NCBI GenBank assembly: GCA_003427395.1
Contig: BFEA01000094.1
Coordinates: 708,518-729,691 of the forward strand
DNA length: 21,174 nucleotides
Direction: 5' to 3'
From: Chara braunii
Taxonomy: Eukaryota; Streptophyta; Charophyceae; Charales; Characeae
The notes under the pieces are model-generated. The model did not search any database, was not told the DNA's origin, and saw nothing but the letters and a program-made list of their open reading frames with translations. The stretch's first letter is position 1; each line of letters starts with the position of its first letter. A program made the translations under genes and the position numbers. This document shows positions 8,280-16,288 of the stretch, one piece after another.

Positions 8280-8722
8280 ATTCTAGGAGAACCAACGTAC
8301 ATCGGCTGGTTTGTCAGAAAGTACCTCTGATGTCTGACACCTATTCGTGGGCCTCGCTGCACTACTCTCGACATGCACAAAAGACAAAAAAGATGTCAAT
8401 GTATCTTTCCATGTTCTAGCGGAAAATTCACTCTCGTTTTGCACATTTCGAGAGTAGTGGAGCGAGGCACCTTACCTGTGTTTTCTAAGTTGGTCTGATC
8501 CAGAACTTTCAGGCTCAGTTCTCTGTGCAAGTGGGGACCTTGTTGTGTGCTTTTCGTTGTGGGTGAAGTTGTACACTTGCATTGTAGGGCATTCTAGGAG
8601 AAGCAATGTACATCAGTTGGTTTGTCGGAAAGTACATCTGATGTCCGTGTTTCGTTTTCGCCGCATGCTTTTGCGATCTTCCCTGTGTTATCTAAGCTGG
8701 TCTGATCCTGAACCTCTCTATT
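8280..8722. repeat. Diverged direct duplication, first copy interrupted by a foldback element
   Basis: AGGAGAA..GTACATC.G.TGGTTTGTC.GAAAGTAC occurs at about 8284-8325 and again at 8598-8638. CTGTGTT.TCTAAG.TGGTCTGATCC occurs at about 8475-8500 and 8683-8708. The second copy ends about 30 bp before the splice acceptor at 8751, so it includes the branch-point region. The first copy contains the inverted repeat at 8351-8468. Confidence 0.65.
8351..8468. mobile_element. Small foldback/MITE-like element
   Basis: The 28-bp arms 8351-8378 and 8441-8468 are inverted with three mismatches, beginning GCCTCGCT and ending AGCGAGGC. The 118-bp element has no coding capacity. A related GGCCTCGCTCCGCTAC motif occurs at about 10959. 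I could not define a target-site duplication. Confidence 0.65.
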
Positions 8723-8751
8723 TCCGTGGTCTCCCTTTGTGAACGCTTCAG

Positions 8752-9388
8752 GTATGGAATTGTGGCAATCGCACCCTTCTCCCATCGTCTTACATTCGAT
8801 GGTCTGCCGGATGATATTCAGCGCCTGAGATGCAGAGTTAATTACCAGGCTCTGAAGTTCGTGCCTGCAATTCACAATGTCGGCGACCTGATAATAAATC
8901 GCCTTCGGACAGGCTGGCCAACTTCTGCGAACAGTTTTCAATCTATTGACGAGGAGCTAGATAGTGTCTTTGAAGAGGAGCAAAGAAGGATTGGCTTCCG
9001 CAAGCTTCGCAGTTCTCGCGCTGCTCTTCCGCCGAGGAGACCCGCCACCTCTGCCAAGAATAGCACGATGCATGAGGAGTTCGGAGAAAAAAATCCTATC
9101 TCGGTGGAGCTTGACGATTTGCCTCAGGAGAAGTACGTGGCCCTCCATCTGCGCTTCGACAAGGATATGGTGGCGCATTCGAAGTGTGATTATGGAGGTG
9201 GCAGAGCTCAGAGAATTGCTCTTGATAGCTACCGCAGCTTTGCATGGCCCGAGGGTGTTTCCAGCAACAGTGAGAGTGATAAGCTGCGGCAGAATGGCAA
9301 GTGTCCACTGACTCCAGAGGAAGTGGGGCTCCTACTTGCAGGCATTGGTTTCACGAAGAATACACGGCTCTACCTCGCTACGTACAAG
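8752..9388 (+). CDS. O-fucosyltransferase family protein, exon B (catalytic core)
   Basis: The exon encodes about 212 residues with the strongest family signatures. YGIVAIAPFSHRL and LPDDIQRLRCRVNYQALKF form the first conserved block. KYVALHLRFDKDMVAHSKC holds the HxRF(D/E)xDM motif linked to donor-sugar binding and catalysis in this family. CPLTPEEVGLLLAGIGF and TRLYLATYK follow. The acceptor is CGCTTCAG ending at 8751, and the donor is AAG|GTTCGA at 9389. An in-frame ATG at 8726 lies upstream of the acceptor, in the intron. The frame stays open past the donor to 10387, so intron retention would give a fusion with the RING-like ORF of the nested element, losing the enzyme's C-terminal exons. 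The exon ends on a codon boundary, matching the next exon. Confidence 0.93.
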
Positions 9389-9790
9389 GTTCGAGCATAT
9401 GATTCACACCTTGTTTTTCTGTGGGCCTTGAGACTTCGCTGTCATTTTGAAACAAGAATAGAGCTTTCGATTGCCATATTGGACACGGGCATTGATTCCG
9501 TTTCCTCTGCCTCTGTGTGCGTCTTTCCCAGCGGGACTCGATTTTTCATCTCTTTTTTCGGTTGCTCGACATGCCCTCATCACTTTCTTGCGGACACCAA
9601 TGTGTATATGGCACCTAAAGAGACGAACAAGTATATATATATATATCATATATATATATATATTGAGGCTGTTGAAAATGAGTTGTTGTATGACCATAAT
9701 GGTCTACCCCATGAGGATAGTAATTATACTACCTCAGGAAGCTTTACTATAAATGTCTTACAGTTAGCATTTCACGGTCGCCACCTTCTC

Positions 9791-10387
9791 ATGCATTATG
9801 GGACGCCAGGCGAGGACCTGAATGCCCGACCTCATATTTCTGCATGCAGTTTGCACAAACCCAGGCACTATATGGCACTCATTCGTGCAGCTGCCCAGTG
9901 GGAACTGTGGGATGGTGGGACGGTGATTCAGGTTATTGTCAACATAAATGAATTCTTGCGAGGTTTGTCCGATCACACACTGTTCTGGATTGTTGAGCGT
10001 TTCTCGTGCGACATTTGTCGGGATAGAGACGTGGTGCGTCTTGGTTGTGGAATGCATTATCTGTGTCAGCACCATTATCAATCCATTGCGACTGCCGCCG
10101 TATGTGCGGAAGGGTGTCTAACATTTCCTCATTGTGCACATCCCTATCACCCAGATGTACGTTGTCCTTTCTGTTCCCAAGGACTTTATCAGAACTGCAT
10201 GATGCCGCACTGTGACGAACGTCTTGCTGTTCTCTTGACATCCCTCTGTCAGGATTGTTTTGATGGGATGGTTCGTGCTAGCCGTCCAGCTGAATGCTGT
10301 GCTAGCGCAACCCTCCTTGGGCATCCCTGTGAACATCCCCGTCATCCTCGCCGTAGTTGTCCCATCTGCCGAGGGGGTGACAGATAA
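9791..10387 (+). CDS. Putative RING-like zinc-finger protein inside the nested element
   Basis: From the ATG at 9791 the ORF gives 198 residues and ends at a TAA just before an A-rich tract. From base 10007 the residues follow C-x2-C-x9-C-x2-H-x2-C-x2-H, and after 29 residues a final C-P-F-C pair ends at 10174. That is a RING-type cross-brace spacing with His in the sixth position, typical of E3 ubiquitin ligases. A second Cys/His-rich stretch follows, ending in CPIC near the C-terminus. The same frame is open upstream through the inverted repeat into the O-fucosyltransferase exon, so the true start is uncertain. No introns are obvious, and the A-rich tract could mark a retrocopy. It could be a captured host gene fragment, an element-borne gene or a pseudogene. 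Confidence 0.45.
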   Translation: MHYGTPGEDLNARPHISACSLHKPRHYMALIRAAAQWELWDGGTVIQVIVNINEFLRGLSDHTLFWIVERFSCDICRDRDVVRLGCGMHYLCQHHYQSIATAAVCAEGCLTFPHCAHPYHPDVRCPFCSQGLYQNCMMPHCDERLAVLLTSLCQDCFDGMVRASRPAECCASATLLGHPCEHPRHPRRSCPICRGGDR

Positions 10388-10860
10388 AGTTTAGAAGAAA
10401 CAGATAAAAAAAGAAACCAAGTAAAAACTACTAAAAAGATAAATAAATAAAGAAAGAAATAAAGAAAGAAACCAAGGAAAAAGACAAAAAAAGAAACCTG
10501 AGAAAAAAGAAGAAAGAAAAATAAGTTCTGTGGGATGGTAATTGGATTATCTGTGGGATGTGTCACTTGCTTTGTCTGTTTAATAGGCTTTCTTCTTCTG
10601 TCAGGTTTGGTTTCCTCCTCTTCCTTTTCTTTACCTCCTCTTTTTTTCCTTTTGGCTGCGTGCAAGTGGGTCCTCGTGACACACGGGGGATGGATGGGGG
10701 CAGCCAGCGCTCAACCTGTCATCCACGTGGCTGGCCTTGTACGTAAGAGGTTGTGAACAAGCGGAGCTTTCCTTGCCTCTTCTTTTCCTTTCTCTTTTCT
10801 CTTCCTTTCTTCTTGTTTTCGCTTTTGCGCTCCGGTTCACAGAGTGACTATATATATATA
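10388..10860. repeat. A-rich then pyrimidine-rich non-coding DNA
   Basis: A-rich (AAAGAAA/AAATAAA) sequence directly after the RING-like stop, then TTTCTTCTTC/CTCTTCCTTT runs and a (TA)n tract at 10849-10866. No gene. Confidence 0.6.
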
Positions 10861-11245
10861 TATATACTTGTTCGTCTCTTTAGCTGCCATATACACATTG
10901 GTGTTCCGCAAGTAAGTGATGAGGGCATGTCGAGCAACTGATAAAAGAGATGAACAAGGGCCTCGCTCCGCTACACAACACTGTACATGTATTTGGACGA
11001 TTTGTGGACCCAGTACATTCAAAATGTTGGACTCGTCCGAATGCGTGTAGAGTAAGCCTCAGTAAGGTATATTTTGTAAGCTAGGCTTTGCTCGCAAGTC
11101 TTTATGTCTCCTGATTGCCCAAAAAAAACACCCACAGATCTGCGGCGCACGTGGTTTACGAGGTTAACCATGTCCAATACCGAAAAGCATGATTTGTTGG
11201 TCAAACTTTAACCATTTGTTTTCTGTGTATGCATGTCTACCCCAG

Positions 11246-11443
11246 GTCTACGGTGGCGAGGAACGCATGACGCCTCTAAGGGAAATGTTCCCCTTGATCG
11301 TGAATAAGACGTCATTGGCAACCGCCAAAGAGCTCAGCTATTTCACCGGCCACTCTACCAGGCTTGCTGCTCTTGATTACCATGTGAGCCTCCATGCTGA
11401 TGTCTTTGTATCAGCTTCAGCTGGCAACATGTATAATGTGTTG
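11246..11443 (+). CDS. O-fucosyltransferase family protein, exon C
   Basis: Exactly 66 codons. They begin VYGGEERMTPLREMFPLIVNK and continue with the conserved AALDYHVSLHADVFVSASAGN block, which in this family forms part of the nucleotide-sugar-binding C-terminal lobe and ends in GNMYNVL. The acceptor is CTACCCCAG ending at 11245. The donor at 11444 is a perfect GTGAGT. Phase is 0 at both ends, matching exon B and exon D. Residue order matches plant family members without gaps, so this is a functional-looking exon. The frame stays open into the intron to 11563, but that continuation is a poly-Phe low-complexity translation of tandem-repeat DNA. Confidence 0.93.
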
Positions 11444-11446
11444 GTG

Positions 11447-11620
11447 AGTCCGAATTTTCTCACCGACTCCTGCTGCTTCATTTTTTTTTTCTTTTTTCGA
11501 CGACCACGCAAGAAACAGACTGGGCCCCAAATTTTCTCACTGCCTCCTGCTGCTTCAATTTAGTCGACGACCACTCACAAAACAGATTGGGTCCCGAATT
11601 TTCCCACTGACGACTCCTGT
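11447..11620. repeat. ~80-bp tandem repeat starting at a splice donor
   Basis: GAATTTTCTCACCGACTCCTG starts a unit inside the donor region and recurs in diverged form at about 11529 and 11595. Units carry CGACGACCAC(G/T)CA.GAAACAGA.TGGG..CC. There are about two and a half copies. Confidence 0.75.
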
Positions 11621-11702
11621 TTATCTATTGTCAAGGTTTGGCGGGAGTTTGCATATGCCTTGCTTTTTTTTTTTTTTTTGTTTCCCCCCCCCCCCCCCCG
11701 AA

Positions 11703-11802
11703 GAATGTGGGTCGTTTCTTGATTTACGCGTGTCATCCTTGCGCAGGGGCCATGTTAATCTTTTGTGTATCGTTCCACTTTGTACGGATGTCCCGAAGGA
11801 CA
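11703..11802 (-). pseudogene. Near-full-length U6 snRNA retrocopy with G-tract and poly(A) tail
   Basis: The minus strand starts GTCCTTCGGGACATCCG, then GTGGAACGATACA, GATTAACATGG, CCCCTGCGCAAGGATGACACG and AAATCAAGAAACGACCC. This is the complete order of U6 with scattered substitutions, including changes in the highly conserved ACAGAGA box. After the U6 end come a 16-base G run (11684-11699, C on the + strand) and a 16-base A run (11663-11679). The mutated ACAGAGA box and absence of promoter elements argue for a dead retrocopy. I found no clear target-site duplication. Confidence 0.9.
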
Positions 11803-12163
11803 CAGCAGATGTCTGGCTTCTGCATTGGTCTCGACTAAATGTTCGTCTCTCACCGAGTACAATGGAACTGGCAGCAGGCAGGTTGGTGGTACATCAGAAG
11901 CGAGGCCTTCTCATATATGGCTGCAGTTTTTGGTTGCCTGGGACCTGAACGTTTTTGGTTCCTGATCTTTTCGTTTTTTTTTTTCCTGCTAATTTCAAGT
12001 GTAAAAGATTGCCGAAGTTATGACACTGGAAGTGCATCGACGCCAGCCCTGGCAGCCAGTGGACTGGATCTTCCCATGATTGTGTTTTTCGTGTAGAAGA
12101 GGTGATTTTTTTGCAAACCCCCCCCCCACCAAAAAAAAACAAACAAACAAAAAAAAAAAAAAA
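11803..12163. other. Non-coding intron stretch
   Basis: Unique-looking sequence with T runs at 11975-11985 and C/A homopolymers at 12118-12163. No gene seen. Confidence 0.4.
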
Positions 12164-12332
12164 CTAGGCTACCAGCCGGGCCACCTGGGTCACCTTTTTT
12201 CCCGGGCGGCCCGGCCATGCAAGGACCAGGGAAGGTCGAAGCACAAAAAAAAAAGTCCAAAAAAATACGGGCGGCCCGGCCGTGCAAGGACCAGGGAAGG
12301 TCGAAGCACAAAAAAAAAAGTCCAAAAAAATA
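12164..12332 (+). repeat. GC-rich poly(A)-tailed repeat (SINE-like), copy 1 with internal tandem
   Basis: It begins CTAGGCTACCAGCCGGGCC and contains TGCAAGGACCAGGGAAGG followed by an A run. The 65-bp stretch 12203-12267 is repeated at 12268-12332 with about one mismatch. A second element with the same head and middle and a 23-A tail lies at 19942-20034. A poly(A) end and dispersed occurrence suggest a short retroposon. I see no convincing A and B boxes. Confidence 0.6.
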
Positions 12333-12922
12333 AGTCCAAAAAAATACGGAAAAAAACTATGTTATGCAGAAAAATAAACTGAACAACTTTTGCCTCAGGG
12401 TCACATCGAAATACTTCACCAAATTTAAAATTAAAAAAAATATATATAATATTACTCTGGTAGCCTAGAACCAGATTAGTTGGGTATGAAATTCTGCGGT
12501 GCTGCTGGGTGCAGAATCTGCAGATGCATTGTAGAAAGCTTCTGAGTGGCCGAAAGTCGGAGGAATACTACAGGCAACAGTGGGTGTTTCAAGGAGGGGC
12601 GGGGGGGGGGGGGGGGGGGGGGGGGGGGTGTTCATGGCTAGAGTGCAAGATGGAGGCTGGGCAGAGGGCATCGAATGGGGAAAATAAGGGTGTCGAGTAG
12701 GGCATGTGAAGACCTTGTCGTCCGTTTGGGGCTTAGTTAGAAATGCCCTTGGGAGTGTCATGTGGAAGGTGTTATGGGGTGTATTAGGGGTTTGGGGAGT
12801 AGGTCAGCCAGGCATGTGTGCTGATCCAGGCATGTGTGCTGAGGGTGGATACGGGGAGCTTGCTAAGGATTGCGGCTGTGTGAAGGGGAAAGTTTCGGGT
12901 GACGAGGCTTGTGGGTTAGTTG
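12333..12922. other. Intron stretch with a 28-base G tract
   Basis: A pure G run occupies 12601-12628. CCAGGCATGTGTGCTGA is repeated twice in tandem at about 12808-12841. The ORFs are low-complexity. No gene. Confidence 0.5.
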
Positions 12923-12960
12923 TTAAACCACCAGTACTTGGCCCAGCTATGGGCCGCGGG
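12923..12960 (+). repeat. Dispersed 28-bp repeat, copy 2
   Basis: TTAAACCACCAGTACTTGG followed by CCCAGCTAT and GGGCCGCGGG. Same orientation as copy 1 at 1113 and inverted relative to copy 3 at 13569. Confidence 0.75.
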
Positions 12961-13198
12961 CGTGTCCCGTTAACGCGGCGCATTTGAGGGGGGAAAACGA
13001 AAAAAAAAAAAGAACTACTTTAAGTTGGGCGGAGGTCGTGGTCATGTCTGTTCTTGGTGGAATGCTTCTAACTAGTATTTCAGGTAGATTCTGGATGTCT
13101 ATTTTTTCTGCTTTCGTTTTTTTTTCATTTTTCTTAGATTCCCCTGCCGGCAAGGCAGGGCATATCCCGTGATCTACTGAACAGCCCTCGTTGAGGGA

Positions 13199-13218
13199 GG
13201 GCATACTCACACTTGCAC
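13199..13218 (+). repeat. Solo MITE terminus
   Basis: GGGCATACTCACACTTGCAC matches the terminal inverted repeat of the MITE at 18521-18640 with one mismatch. No matching opposite end was found nearby, so it is a truncated copy. A CCCTGCC/GGCAGGG hairpin lies just upstream (13142-13160). Confidence 0.6.
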
Positions 13219-13568
13219 ACAGGCAAATGTATCTAAAGATTCTAAACTAATTTGAGGGGGAAATTCGTGTTTCGTTTTTTATTTCTTCTTTGAGATTCAT
13301 TTCTTTGTTTTTTTTCCCCTTATTTTACTTTTGGATTCTGAGTCTTTCTGACAGAAACGCAATGGGGCTGATACACCCAAACTGCGGCGTGCTCACGTTA
13401 GCTCTCAGGAGAATGCATCCAACTGCATTCACATCCACAGCGTCATTGTTTGTTTGTTTTTTTGTTGTTTTTGTTTTTCAACTGGTACCCCCAGCCTCGG
13501 CCGGTCCAGCTACTGGTACTGCCAGGCTTGGCAGGCTCGACATACCGGTTGCTGGAGGCTCGGATATG

Positions 13569-13596
13569 ATAGCTGGGCCAAGTACTGTTGGTTTAA
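13569..13596 (-). repeat. Dispersed 28-bp repeat, copy 3 (inverted)
   Basis: The reverse complement reads TTAAACCAACAGTACTTGG then CCCAGCTAT, 27 of 28 bases identical to copy 2. Copies 2 and 3 are inverted and about 610 bp apart, so they may be the two ends of one element (about 12923-13596). Confidence 0.75.
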
Positions 13597-13860
13597 GGGG
13601 GGTTGCGGGGAACATTTGCTGGTGAAGAGGGTGGGTCTGCAGGTGGGTGGATGGGAACATCGCTCGTGGGAGGGGTGGCGGGGCCCGCTTCTTGCAAAGG
13701 ATTGTGGCGCATGTGTGGATTAGTTGTCAAAGGGGGTTGAAGGGAACATTTTGGTGAAGTGGGTGGGGCTGTTGGTCGGTGGATGGGAACATTGCTGGTG
13801 GGAGGGGCGGCGGGGCTGCTTCAGGCGTATGTGTTTGGATGGGTTATGGAAGAGGTCCCT
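13596..13860. repeat. Two-unit ~134-bp G-rich tandem repeat
   Basis: GGGAACATT at 13608 and 13742 anchors two units sharing GGTGGATGGGAACAT and GGGAGGGG.GGCGGGGC blocks. It begins where the inverted 28-bp repeat ends. Translations are Gly/Trp-rich noise. Confidence 0.7.
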
Positions 13861-14516
13861 GGTGTATGTTTCATAGTGAGAAAGTGGGACTGTATGCATG
13901 CCAAAGGCAAGGAGTCGCAGAGGGTTAATGGTCCTCTCCACCATGTCTAGCTTATCCATGTCAGTCATTTCTTTTCTTCCCGTCTCCAATCAGGTCCTCC
14001 GAATGCCGTTCTTAACAATCGCAATCGCCTTACACCTGTGAAATCCCATTGTGGTGTGACTTTGCTGATTTGCGTATAGGTAGGTTGTATAGCATTCACC
14101 ATGACAGTGTATTGTATTCGGGTGAAGGTGGTAGTAGTGGTGGGGGTTCAAGCCAACCAATGGGGGTAGAAGACTTGGCAGAACTTGAATGAAGGACAGA
14201 CCACATGCAATCACACAACCGCCAGACGCACAATGGCATTGCACAGACGGGGATGGTGAGAGAGAGAGAGAGAGAGAGTAGCGCACAAATGGAAGTGCTC
14301 CATTAGAAATTGAAAGTATGGCAGCTTTGGAACACTTCACGATGGCATTTCTCCCAGCATGTTTTGCCCTCGCACCGTCAATGGCCATCATCGGGAGATT
14401 GTGTGGATGCTGAGACATGTTGCACTGTACCTAGGAGGTTATGGGTCAGGGGGGGTTGACGTGGTTGTATTGACATGTTCTGATTTGTGGTTGATTCTGT
14501 CGACTTGTATTCCCAG
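13861..14516. other. Terminal part of the last O-fucosyltransferase intron
   Basis: Unique-looking sequence with a (GA)n run at about 14257-14278, ending in the polypyrimidine tract and TATTCCCAG acceptor at 14516. Confidence 0.55.
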
Positions 14517-14852
14517 GCCGGTCACCGCGCATTCGTTGGCGTTAAAAAGACGATAAAGCCGTACCCGCAGATGCTTGCGAGTATCCTTTCAGACCGATCA
14601 ATAAGCTGGGATGAATTTCGGAGGCAAGTGGCGGAGCTGCACTCCAACCGAACAGGAGCTCTACGGTTTCGACGTGCAGGCCAGTCCATATATACATACC
14701 CTGCACCTGACTGTATGTGCCAGCAAGACGATGAGCAACAGAAAGAGGACCAACAACAGAAGTTCAGGTTGTTGGAGGATGCTAGGCATAGAATAAACGA
14801 TGATGATTCTGATAATATATTTGAAGGCGCAGAAGACGAAGACGATACGTGA
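14517..14852 (+). CDS. O-fucosyltransferase family protein, exon D (C-terminal)
   Basis: The exon has 111 codons plus TGA at 14850-14852. It opens with AGHRAFVGVKKTIKP, the family's A/VGHR..F..KKTI(R/K)P block that completes the sugar-nucleotide fold. It continues with ISWDEFRRQV and SIYTYPAPDCMC, the usual end of the conserved domain. A charged tail follows (QQDDEQQKEDQQQ, then an acidic DDDSDN..EGAEDEDD end), probably disordered. The acceptor is TATTCCCAG ending at 14516, phase 0 after the exon C donor. The four exons give about 450 residues, so roughly the first 100-150 of a typical plant member are missing from the window. The gene looks intact over what is present. Confidence 0.93.
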   Translation, partial: AGHRAFVGVKKTIKPYPQMLASILSDRSISWDEFRRQVAELHSNRTGALRFRRAGQSIYTYPAPDCMCQQDDEQQKEDQQQKFRLLEDARHRINDDDSDNIFEGAEDEDDT

Positions 14853-14869
14853 CAAGGAGCAGCGAAAGG

Positions 14870-15435
14870 GCTCAGCTCTATCTATTTCAGATGCTGACAG
14901 GGATATAAGCAAAAGGGCATTGTCTATTGTGAATGCGAACAGCGATTACCAAAAGGGCATTGTCTATTGTGAATGCGGACAGGGCTTAGCAAAAGGGCAT
15001 TGTCTATGTCTATTGTGAATGCGGACAGGGATTGCAAGTGAAGCAGAAAAAGAGGTTCGATGCCAAGGAGGGAGAAGAGGCATTAATCAAGCCAGATAAG
15101 AGTGGGGTTCAAGACTTATAGTTGCGGACAGGGACAAGTGAAAGAGCTCTTATCTACGATGGACGCTGACAGGGATCAGCGAAAGGGCGCTATCTGCAAC
15201 GGATGCTGAGAGGGATTAGCGAAAGGGCTCCTATCTATCGCAGATGCGGACATGGATTAGCGAAAGGGTTCTTATCTATTGCGGACGCCGACAGGGATTA
15301 GCGGCAGGGCTTTGTCTATTGCGGACACTACTGACAGGGGTTGAAAGTGACGCGGGAAAGGCGGGTCGGTGATGCCCAGGGGAGAGAGGAGCCGGTAGTC
15401 GAGCCAGGTATGAGTGGGGGTCAAGGTGTATAGTG
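14870..15435. repeat. ~40-bp minisatellite with higher-order tail, directly 3' of the gene
   Basis: Units built on AGC(A/G)AAAGGGC, T.TCTATT and G.GGAC(G/A)G..GACAGGGATTA start about 20 bp after the stop. Each of two arrays ends in the same ~90-bp tail: GCAAGTGAAGCAG..GAGCCAG-type sequence at about 15030-15122 and 15330-15432. So the region is two diverged blocks of [40-mer]n plus tail. It probably overlaps the 3' UTR. Confidence 0.8.
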
Positions 15436-15522
15436 ATTAAGTAGGTGTACCCTCAATGGGTTGTCTTTTCTCTTGATTTTTCTTGAAGCAGTTCAAGAGT
15501 TCTGCGCTCGCAACGTCCGTCT

Positions 15523-15646
15523 GTGCCTACTCACACTACCACTATCCTAAATGTACCTGGCCGCATTTACAGCTGGACTCGTATGCATCTGGCCTCACCG
15601 TCCAGAAATAAGTAATAAGTAATAAAGTGCTAGTGTGAGTATGCTA
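15523..15646 (+). mobile_element. MITE, degenerate copy of the 18521 family
   Basis: Left end CCTACTCACACTACCACT and right end AGTGCTAGTGTGAGTATGC are degraded terminal inverted repeats of the GGGCATACTCACACTAGCAC family. Internal TATGCATCTGGC and GTCCAGAAATAAGTAA match the 18521 copy. Confidence 0.8.
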
Positions 15647-16166
15647 TCATTCTTTCATGTACACCATGCACACCATTGCAGCCTTGCTCCTCCTATTGCT
15701 CTCCCTGGCGCTGCTGCTGCTGCTGCTGTTTTCATTGGTTTCTGGGCATGCTCACAGTAGAAACCGCTTGATTGCATCTGACCAGATCTTGATCCAGCTA
15801 ATGTAAAGAAGGTGTCACTGCCACGTCAGTGTAAATGCCCTTCTTGTTGTTTTTTTTGAGTGATTGCTGTGATCATCGATGACCATCTTGTCTGACTCGA
15901 TCGCCACAACTGATTGAAGTAATTACTTATTGAGCAAAAAGGTGGCTAGCAGCTGCAAGCACCCTCTATCCCTGTCTTATCTTCACCTTTCCTCCCTTCG
16001 ATGAGGGTGGAATTGGGTTTGGCTTTAAATAGAAGGATGTTACATTGATCCAGTACCCCTCCGGCCCTCCGCCCCCCCTCCCCCTTTTCCCTCTCCCCGC
16101 TGCATCTCCACCACGTAGTTGTTTTTGTATTCCATTTGTCTTCTAGCAGCTCTTGGAATCAATCAA
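15647..16166. other. Intergenic stretch
   Basis: It has a short CTG run at about 15711-15728 and C-rich DNA near 16060-16100. No coding or RNA gene recognised. Confidence 0.4.
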
Positions 16167-16288
16167 GGCATACGCACCCTAGGACGTTTTTAACTTAGCT
16201 GTCTGGACTTGATTGCGGTCAGATTCATCCAGGTCCGGCTGTCATTGCAGTCAGATACATTTCAGAAACTGCTAGTGTGAGTATGCCT
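16167..16288 (+). mobile_element. MITE, diverged copy of the same family
   Basis: GGCATACGCACCCTAGGACG at the left and ACTGCTAGTGTGAGTATGCC at the right are the family's inverted ends, and the length is about the same (122 bp). The interior has diverged. Confidence 0.55.

Larger units (their letters stand above)
9545..10953. mobile_element. ~1.4-kb element with long terminal inverted repeats, nested in an intron
   Basis: The segment at 9545-9636 (TCATCTC through GCTCGACATGCCCTCATCAC to AGAGACGAACAAG) recurs inverted at 10861-10953 with about five mismatches and one indel. Inside each arm is a (TA)n tract (about 9631-9663 and 10849-10866). Between the arms lie a RING-like ORF, an A-rich run after its stop (10388-10525) and pyrimidine-rich DNA (10577-10820). 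No transposase is visible, so this is a non-autonomous element, or a gene flanked by two inverted copies of one repeat. Target duplications were not resolved. Confidence 0.6.

Noticed and set aside
7788-8380. Several 80-167-codon ORFs on both strands with repeated CAFPCG/KEKHTTG peptides
   Set aside because: They are six-frame translations of the 36-bp minisatellite and no frame stands out.
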